Below, piece by piece: positions 19,749 to 24,410 of a stretch of 24,410 nucleotides of DNA (the first letter of the stretch is position 1; the number at the start of each line of letters is the position of its first letter). A program made the translations under genes and the position numbers. A model generated the notes under the pieces. That model ran no database searches, was not told where the DNA came from, and saw only the letters and a program-made list of their open reading frames with translations. The stretch is from Candidatus Methanophagales archaeon (GTDB lineage Archaea > Halobacteriota > Syntropharchaeia > Alkanophagales > Methanospirareceae): contig JAUWVD010000001.1 in the NCBI GenBank assembly GCA_030617585.1, positions 1 through 24,410 on the forward strand. Reading direction: 5' to 3'.

Positions 19749-19830
19749 TTTTTCTTTATTCTTCTCTAATTTTTTGATTTTTTTTATATTGTCAAATGTT
19801 TTTTTCTTTAATCAAACTTTCTTCCTCTTT
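19749..19830 (+). terminator. T-rich terminator region of the rRNA operon
   Basis: Several T tracts (including TTTTTTGATTTTTTTT and GTTTTTTTCTTT) follow the 23S processing stem. This is typical of archaeal intrinsic termination after a highly expressed operon. No 5S rRNA can be found here. Confidence 0.55.
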
Positions 19831-19853
19831 CTTATCTTAAAAGGAAAGTTTGA

Positions 19854-19926
19854 GCCAAGGTGGCGGAGAGGCACACGCGGCTGACTGCAGATCAGCTATA
19901 CCCCGGTTCAAATCCGGGCCTTGGCT
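19854..19926 (+). tRNA. tRNA-Cys (anticodon GCA)
   Basis: The acceptor arms GCCAAGG and CCTTGGC pair fully and the discriminator base is T, as in cysteine tRNAs. The anticodon arm is GCTGA-CTGCAGA-TCAGC with anticodon GCA, and the T arm is CCCGG-TTCAAAT-CCGGG. There is no intron and CCA is not encoded. It sits about 110 nt beyond the rRNA operon's last stem, after the T-rich region, so it probably has its own promoter. Confidence 0.95.
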
Positions 19927-20020
19927 TCTTCTTTACTTCTTCTATTATGGGTTGATGCCCGACGGGTCAGGTACAAAAGCATCAGTAGCAGGACCAGCGA
20001 AGAAGCCAGAGGTTGCTATT

Positions 20021-20203
20021 CTACATGCAGTGTCGATTTTTGGCAGTGCACATATCTCGAAGGGCTTTCATATGATATGAGGCGATAGAGCAGCTCATGC
20101 AGATGCAGGTGTTTCGTGCTATCACTGTTGCGCGTACTCGTTCAAAACTTCGCCCGACGATGAGGACTTCTTCCCCATTGTTAACGGCGGTAACATCATG
20201 CAT
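20021..20203 (-). CDS. Possible small or decayed gene downstream of secD
   Basis: The 335-nt stretch between tRNA-Cys and secD (19927-20261) holds only this doubtful frame. From ATG 20203 it encodes 60 residues starting MHDVTAVNNGEEVLIVGRSF, a plausible protein segment followed by a cysteine-rich end (CICMSC). The frame is open upstream to 20275 with protein-like sequence (TLYTPWIRITLTEEY) but offers no ATG, GTG or TTG there. A GTG that overlaps the secD stop (20265-20263), with GAGGAG before it, lies in another frame and stops after 14 codons. A frameshifted or decaying gene once coupled to secD would explain this. I do not recognise a family, and chance remains possible. Confidence 0.3.
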   Translation of the reverse strand: MHDVTAVNNGEEVLIVGRSFERVRATVIARNTCICMSCSIASYHMKALRDMCTAKNRHCM

Positions 20204-20261
20204 ATATTCCTCGGTAAGGGTTATCCGGATCCAAGGGGTATAAAGAGTCTTGCGCTTTTCT

Positions 20262-21779
20262 TCACAATATCTCCTCTAATATCCGCGCATAAGCAGGCCT
20301 TGTAATGAAAATCCCTATTAACAGTCCAACGATGGTTACAATGGCAAAACCCTTCAATGTGCCAAGTGCCATCAAACCAAGAGCTAGCATCGCCACGATT
20401 GTGGTTGCAGCAGAAACGAAGATTATACCAAATGCAAATGAGATCCGTTTACGATACATGGTCTTAGAGGACCGACCACCCGAAAGCACTTCATCTGTTA
20501 TTATCACTAATTGATCCACACCCGTGCCTATCACCGCGATTATTCCCGCAATGCTCGGCAAATCCATCTGCCATCCTATCGCCGCGGCAAAGCCCAATAT
20601 CAAGATCACCTCGCTAAGAAGTGCAAAGAAAATCGGTAATACTATCTTCTTCTCCCGGTATCGCAAGAAGACGACAACTGTAACGAAGATAAGCGCAAAT
20701 AATCCAGCAATTGCTGCTCCTTCCTTGAATTGCGCCCCCAAATAAGCGGGGATTTCGCCCGAGCCTATTATATTCACATTTACGGGTAATACGCCCGCTT
20801 TTAAGTGTATTATCAGCTCTTTTGCCTCTTTAAATCCTTCATCGCCCACTCCTGTTTCTGCACGCAAGCCATACTGCGGCTTTTCCTTCATTTTTATCGC
20901 AAGATCAGGTGATAATGACGCACTATACACAACCACCTCGTCAAGCAGCATTGCGAGTTCGTGATTCTCTCTATCATCGGTCGCATTATATTCAATAGCA
21001 GCATCTCTTAATGCGACCGCGCCTTTCTCCTTTAACGTAAATGTAGCACCCCAGGGTCTATCCTCTTTCTCACGCTCTGGCATTGCGCCCACGCTTCTGC
21101 TTTCTATCCCCTCGCTGCCATAAATGACATGTGCACTGATGTTCGCGATCTCATCCAATCTTTGCCCTTTCTCTATATCGCCTCTTACACCTTCTGTCTG
21201 GATTCGTATCTCAAACTTTCCGGGATTACCTACTATCCTCTTTGCCGTCCCGATGTCCACACCCGCAAGGTCAATAAGGATAAAGTTCTCTCCAACCGTT
21301 CTTGGCTTAATATCCGCTAATCCAAGTATGTTTAGCTTTGTCTCTATTATCTGTTTCGTTTCGTCTCGCGTTTCCGGAATAACACTCTCTTCGAAATAAT
21401 CTTCGCCATCCAGTTTCTTCGTTATGCTACCATTAACTCCTGTTAGTAATTCGGATAATTTGTCCTTTGAGACACTCTTCCTTATCTCATATACGGTCTC
21501 TCTATCAGTCTTGTAATAATTAACTTCGGTATCCAGCTCCTTTTCAAGGTATGTTGCAACCGTACTTTCATTAACAGATGCGTTTATCCCCACTAAGGTG
21601 CCTTCTAATTTCAACTGCAGCCATGACCCACCCACTAAATCCAGACCATATTTTAGATTGCCGTCGATCCCCGCATCTGCAGGTGGTGGTGGATAAACAT
21701 AAATGGCAACCAAAGCGGCAATGACAAGTAGTATTAATGCTATTATCCTTATATCCCCTAGTAGACCTCTCTCTTCCAT
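20262..21779 (-). CDS. secD: Protein-export membrane protein SecD
   Basis: SecD works with SecF to help the Sec translocon move and release proteins, using the ion gradient. The 505-residue product has the family layout: one N-terminal helix (11-29), a large extracytoplasmic P1 region (about 40-345), and five C-terminal helices (about 352-505). The P1 region starts with GLDLVGGSWLQL (45-56), the conserved D1 motif. Helix 4 carries IIAVIGTGVDQLVIITDEV (413-431), with the conserved aspartate D422. The start ATG is preceded by GAGGGAG at reasonable spacing. secF, which usually lies next to secD in archaea, is not visible on either side in this window. Confidence 0.95.
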   Translation of the reverse strand: MEERGLLGDIRIIALILLVIAALVAIYVYPPPPADAGIDGNLKYGLDLVGGSWLQLKLEGTLVGINASVNESTVATYLEKELDTEVNYYKTDRETVYEIRKSVSKDKLSELLTGVNGSITKKLDGEDYFEESVIPETRDETKQIIETKLNILGLADIKPRTVGENFILIDLAGVDIGTAKRIVGNPGKFEIRIQTEGVRGDIEKGQRLDEIANISAHVIYGSEGIESRSVGAMPEREKEDRPWGATFTLKEKGAVALRDAAIEYNATDDRENHELAMLLDEVVVYSASLSPDLAIKMKEKPQYGLRAETGVGDEGFKEAKELIIHLKAGVLPVNVNIIGSGEIPAYLGAQFKEGAAIAGLFALIFVTVVVFLRYREKKIVLPIFFALLSEVILILGFAAAIGWQMDLPSIAGIIAVIGTGVDQLVIITDEVLSGGRSSKTMYRKRISFAFGIIFVSAATTIVAMLALGLMALGTLKGFAIVTIVGLLIGIFITRPAYARILEEIL

Positions 21780-21892
21780 TTAGCTATTCTCCCTCTATCC
21801 TATCCTATCTCTCCTCTCATAATGTCAAATGATTTTGGCGCATTAAAAGGCACAGTCGAATTCTCGAGTGAAATCACAATATCCTTAAGTTT

Positions 21893-21960
21893 TACCGCAA
21901 AGTGCGTGGATTGAAACGCTCTTAAACTCTGCGCCCTCGGCGATCTCCGCGGTGATAAAA
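21893..21960. repeat. Inverted pair with 9-nt CGCAGAG-type tandem units
   Basis: Read on the minus strand, 21926-21953 contains three 9-nt-spaced units (CGCGGAGAT, CGCCGAGGG, CGCAGAG) after TTTTATCAC. The plus strand at 21893-21903 begins a similar, shorter arm (ACCGCAAAG). The architecture parallels the element at 268-357. The 224-nt gap between secD and the first winged-helix gene (21780-22003) contains this element and no gene I can see. Confidence 0.45.
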
Positions 21961-22003
21961 CACTTAATTTTTAGACAGTGCCGGGTACTTCACTTATAAC
22001 GTT

Positions 22004-22273
22004 TTATTCTTGAATCATCTCCGTCACTTCTTGCAATTCCACTAACAAATTCCGCCCTTTCTTTGTAAGCTTGTAGCTCTTCCTTTTGCCCGATTCGTCA
22101 CCCACTCTTAAAAAGCCATGGTCCACGAGGAAGTCAAAATATTTCTTAAAACTTCTCCAATCCAAATTTGTTTTTTGCATGATGCGTGTCTTTTTCACTC
22201 CTTCCTCCTCGGATATCACCTTTAGTATATCAAACAGGATGTCCCATCGGCTTCTATGTTTTGTATTGCTCAC
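22004..22273 (-). CDS. Small winged-helix protein, paralogue 1
   Basis: This 89-residue single-domain protein resembles the archaeal winged helix-turn-helix group Pfam calls HTH_45. Helix 1 is SRWDILFDILKVI (8-20), the recognition region is KKTRIMQKTNLDWRSFKKYFDFLVDHGFL (27-55) and the wing and last helix are SYKLTKKGRNLLVEL (65-79). The start is a GTG (22273) supported by GAGGGGAAAAAAT just upstream. It is the most divergent of three tandem copies, which share SRW-ILxDIL, KKTRIMQ, LDW and LTKKG. These proteins are probably DNA-binding regulators acting as dimers; targets are unknown. Confidence 0.85.
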   Translation of the reverse strand: MSNTKHRSRWDILFDILKVISEEEGVKKTRIMQKTNLDWRSFKKYFDFLVDHGFLRVGDESGKRKSYKLTKKGRNLLVELQEVTEMIQE

Positions 22274-22330
22274 ATTTTTTCCCCTCTCTTTTTACTCTCG
22301 CTTAGTATAGTCGTAATCAAAAGAAAAGGG

Positions 22331-22600
22331 TCACTTCAGCATCTTCTCCACTTCCTCTAATCGCCCCATCAAGTCTATACCTTTTTTTGTAAGGTAGTAA
22401 CTTGTCCCCCCTTTAGAATCTTCATGATCTCCTATAAAACCCTGGTCCTGGAGAAAGCCAAAATGCCGTTGGAAGTTTCTCCAATCCAAATATGCATTTT
22501 GCATAATTCGTGTCTTCTTCGCTCTACCCTCTCCTACCTCGATTACCTTTAATATATCTAAGATAATTTCCCATCTGCTTCTAGGCTCTATTCTTACCAT
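22331..22600 (-). CDS. Small winged-helix protein, paralogue 2
   Basis: The 89-residue product is closely similar to paralogue 3, with long identical blocks such as GEGRAKKTRIMQ, YLDWRNFQRHFGFLQ and KGIDLMGRL. It differs mainly in the N-terminal eight residues and in the loop before the wing (EDSKGGTSYYLT). The ATG at 22600 is preceded by GGAAGGAGAG, a strong ribosome-binding site. A TATA-like TATTTATACATG lies near 22662-22674 on the reverse strand, so the gene likely has its own promoter. The nucleotide similarity to paralogue 3 extends through most of the gene, indicating a fairly recent duplication. Confidence 0.87.
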   Translation of the reverse strand: MVRIEPRSRWEIILDILKVIEVGEGRAKKTRIMQNAYLDWRNFQRHFGFLQDQGFIGDHEDSKGGTSYYLTKKGIDLMGRLEEVEKMLK

Positions 22601-22753
22601 CTTCTTCTCTCCTTCCGCTCTATCCCTTCATCCGTGCCATATGCATTTATTACTATCATGTATAAATACCCCTATTTCGTAAGTATAAAAGCATTTACAT
22701 TGAAAGTTTGGATTTTCATTCTGAAACATCTTTTCCAAAAGAAAATTTAAGGT

Positions 22754-23023
22754 TCATTGCAGCATCTTCTGCACTGCATTTAATCGCCCCATCAAGTCTA
22801 TACCTTTTTCTGTAACATAGTAACTTGTCCCTTCTTTCGGATCATTGTGATCACTTATAAATTCGTTCTCCTGTAGAAAGCCAAAATGCCTCTGGAAATT
22901 CCGCCAGTCCAGGTATGCATACTGCATAATTCGCGTCTTCTTCGCTCTACCCTCGCCTTCAGATGTTACCCTTAATATGTCCAAGATGATGTCCCATCTA
23001 CTTCTCGATTCTGGTCCTCTCAT
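22754..23023 (-). CDS. Small winged-helix protein, paralogue 3
   Basis: The 89-residue product begins MRGPESRSRWDIILDILRV, with the same recognition region as paralogue 2 (KKTRIMQYAYLDWRNFQRH) and wing segment SYYVTEKGIDLMGRL. A GTG at 23032 would add three residues, but it is part of the ribosome-binding AAGGTGA that serves ATG 23023. The ATG start also makes all three paralogues exactly 89 residues. TATA-like TTTATATACACC lies near 23107-23118 on the reverse strand. The gene is divergent from the FilR1-type regulator, with 231 nt between start codons; that space contains promoters and no gene I can see. Confidence 0.87.
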   Translation of the reverse strand: MRGPESRSRWDIILDILRVTSEGEGRAKKTRIMQYAYLDWRNFQRHFGFLQENEFISDHNDPKEGTSYYVTEKGIDLMGRLNAVQKMLQ

Positions 23024-23254
23024 TTTTTTCACCTTTTTTTGCTCACCTTTTTATCTATGCCCTATCCCTTTGTAGGAACTATATGTAAGCACATTGTACA
23101 GAGGTGTATATAAACCTTAATGTATTTCGACAATCTTGCCAACTTCAAGCAATGTTTCGTGCTCTTGACTATGTAGCTAACATAACTTTTTGTATTACAA
23201 CCTGGATAAGTAATAATAGCCCGGGAAGTAAGCGAAGTAGGTGAAACAAAAGCG

Positions 23255-24082
23255 ATGACAAAAGCAGGTGAAAAAAAGAAGCCTGAAATCATTCACAACA
23301 CCCTTCACCTCGCCGCTTGCTCGGATCTGCGAACAAGAATCCTGATTGCCTTGAAAAACGGTAAGAAACCACTACGTGAATTACGAGATTCGCTGGGTGT
23401 TAGCTCTACAACTGCAATACATGCGTTAAGAGAACTTGAAAAAGATAATCTTCTTTTTCAGGCTGAAAATAGGGGTTATGCACTGACGAATATCGGTGAG
23501 GTCATGGTCTTAAAATTAGTGGGTATTATAGATGTGATAGAAGTGCTGAAGAAGCACGAGGACTTCTGGCTTGAGCATGACCTCAGCGGTATTGCACCAC
23601 ATTTGCTCGACAAGATAGGGGCTTTGAGCAATTCTTCTCGTCTATCCAATACGACTGCGGACATCTTCAAATCGCATACGACCTTACTTCAAATATTGGA
23701 AACCGCAAACGAAGTGAAGGGCATTTATCCTGTCTTCCATTTAGATTATCTAAAAATATTTGAAGAATTGGTGAAGAGAAGAAGGATTGATGTAGAACTC
23801 ATCGTAACGAATGAGGTATTGGAGAATATAGTTGGATTGATGGAAACAGAAGAAGATTTTAAAAGCTTTTTGCAGGAGCCCAACCTTAGTTTATTCGCGA
23901 TGGATGAAGATATAAAATTAGCCCTTACTCTTACTGACAGTATTTTTTATCTCGGGTTCTTTGCGGAGAATGGGGTCTATGACCGTAATAGCGCCTTGAT
24001 AGGTGATGATGAAAAGGCCCTATCGTGGGGGAGAGAATTGCATGAGCACTACCGTAAGCGATCAACTGTGGTTGATCTGTAA
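23255..24082 (+). CDS. FilR1-type transcriptional regulator (winged helix plus DUF1724)
   Basis: The 275-residue product has an N-terminal winged helix (about residues 18-90: SDLRTRILIALKNGKKPLRE, GVSSTTAIHALRELEKDNLL, YALTNIGEVM). A C-terminal domain (about 130-265) follows, carrying GIYPVFHLDYLKIFEELVKR, VELIVTNEVLENI and LTDSIFYLGFFAENGVYD. This architecture is the methanogen/archaeal family with the FilR1 (DUF1724) domain, named from the Methanothrix filamentation regulators. It probably senses a small ligand or protein through the C-terminal domain. The ATG follows AGGTGAAAC at 23239-23247. It is divergent from the winged-helix trio and may regulate it; that is inference from position only. 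Confidence 0.88.
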   Translation: MTKAGEKKKPEIIHNTLHLAACSDLRTRILIALKNGKKPLRELRDSLGVSSTTAIHALRELEKDNLLFQAENRGYALTNIGEVMVLKLVGIIDVIEVLKKHEDFWLEHDLSGIAPHLLDKIGALSNSSRLSNTTADIFKSHTTLLQILETANEVKGIYPVFHLDYLKIFEELVKRRRIDVELIVTNEVLENIVGLMETEEDFKSFLQEPNLSLFAMDEDIKLALTLTDSIFYLGFFAENGVYDRNSALIGDDEKALSWGRELHEHYRKRSTVVDL

Positions 24083-24123
24083 AGCTAATAAAAAACCACG
24101 ATTAAAGAATTATAATGTCTAAA

Positions 24124-24169
24124 TGTGTGTTATTAATATATAGCCCTGTGTGTTATTAATATATGGCCC
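24124..24169 (+). repeat. 23-bp tandem duplication carrying promoter and start codon
   Basis: TGTGTGTTATTAATATATAGCCC (24124-24146, key part TTATTAATATA) is followed immediately by the same 23 nt with one change (A to G) at 24147-24169. The change turns ATATAG into ATATGG and supplies the ATG of the next gene. The first copy's TATTAATATATA (24131-24142) lies 21-32 nt before that ATG, a leaderless-promoter distance. Confidence 0.75.
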
Positions 24170-24410
24170 CCTTATATTGCGCTCTCGTATCGCAAATTGT
24201 AATCATTCTTGCTTTCGCAGTAATAGGCGCGGGGCTGAAATATATTGATGATGCCTTCGATGAAGATACATTCAGCAAGAAAAAAGCGGTACTAATAGCG
24301 CCTATCATAGTGCTAATTTGGATCTGCTTATCGCTCTTCGATTCCGTTTCAGCAACAATTTTATTCTCTATCCTTTTTGCCGTTTTGCTTACCGGAAAGA
24401 TTGACAATTT
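24163..24410 (+). CDS. Integral membrane protein, cut off by window edge
   Basis: An open frame from ATG 24163 continues past the right edge for 82 codons. The product begins MAPLYCALVSQIVIILAFAV and holds a first membrane helix, a polar segment GLKYIDDAFDEDTFSKKKAV, then two more hydrophobic stretches (LIAPIIVLIWICLSLF and ATILFSILFAVLL) before GKIDN. The DDAFDE acidic run between helices 1 and 2 recalls metal or phosphate-binding loops of membrane prenyl- or phosphotransferases, but I cannot assign a family from this fragment. The duplicated TATA region upstream suggests a leaderless transcript. Confidence 0.7.
   Translation, partial: MAPLYCALVSQIVIILAFAVIGAGLKYIDDAFDEDTFSKKKAVLIAPIIVLIWICLSLFDSVSATILFSILFAVLLTGKIDN

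Noticed and set aside
24156..24407. Reverse-strand frame of 83 codons at the right edge
   Set aside because: The plus-strand frame here encodes clear membrane helices with a promoter in front; the reverse frame is a shadow.

Overview
The window is archaeal and most likely from an ANME-1 type euryarchaeon (Methanophagales/Syntrophoarchaeia). TFB, RadA, aIF2 gamma, archaeal-type phosphoglycerate mutase, pyruvoyl arginine decarboxylase and CODH/ACS subunits are all archaeal. The 16S gene contains GCATCAGGCGCGAAAACT (15324-15341), which as I remember it is the exact target of the ANME-1 group probe ANME1-350. That assignment rests on memory of the probe, not on a search.

Layout. Positions 1-9400 hold scattered, mostly singly transcribed genes: a partial DUF123 GIY-YIG gene, a CBS-pair protein, nadA, an acyl-CoA dehydrogenase, aIF2 gamma, a CooT-like nickel protein divergent from an MFS transporter, pyruvoyl arginine decarboxylase, radA, and a CBS/zinc-ribbon protein divergent from apgM. 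A tfb gene (9427-10335) then converges on a two-gene minus-strand unit, cdhA-like followed by cdhC (14279-10344). An unrecognised gene (14438-14827) is divergent from that unit. Next come the rRNA operon (16S, tRNA-Ala, 23S, no linked 5S), tRNA-Cys and secD on the minus strand. The window ends with three paralogous small winged-helix genes, a divergent FilR1-type regulator and a truncated membrane protein.

How the genes fit together. Most are housekeeping: NAD and polyamine synthesis, glycolysis/gluconeogenesis, translation, transcription, recombination and secretion. The metabolic centrepiece is the cdhA-like/cdhC pair. CdhC keeps all six A-cluster cysteines. Its partner, by alignment from memory with methanogen CdhA, has lost the N-terminal cysteine-rich segment that carries the B and D clusters. 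It has also lost the C-cluster histidine and one C-cluster cysteine, yet keeps both ferredoxin-type 4Cys motifs. No cdhB, cooC, cdhD or cdhE is adjacent. This looks like an acetyl-CoA synthase paired with a CODH subunit that probably cannot interconvert CO and CO2, and it is the most interesting object here.

Other notable items are a probable CTG start for aIF2 gamma, an acyl-CoA dehydrogenase without the usual catalytic glutamate, two intergenic elements built of short tandem units in inverted arms, and a 23-bp tandem duplication that makes both a promoter and a start codon.
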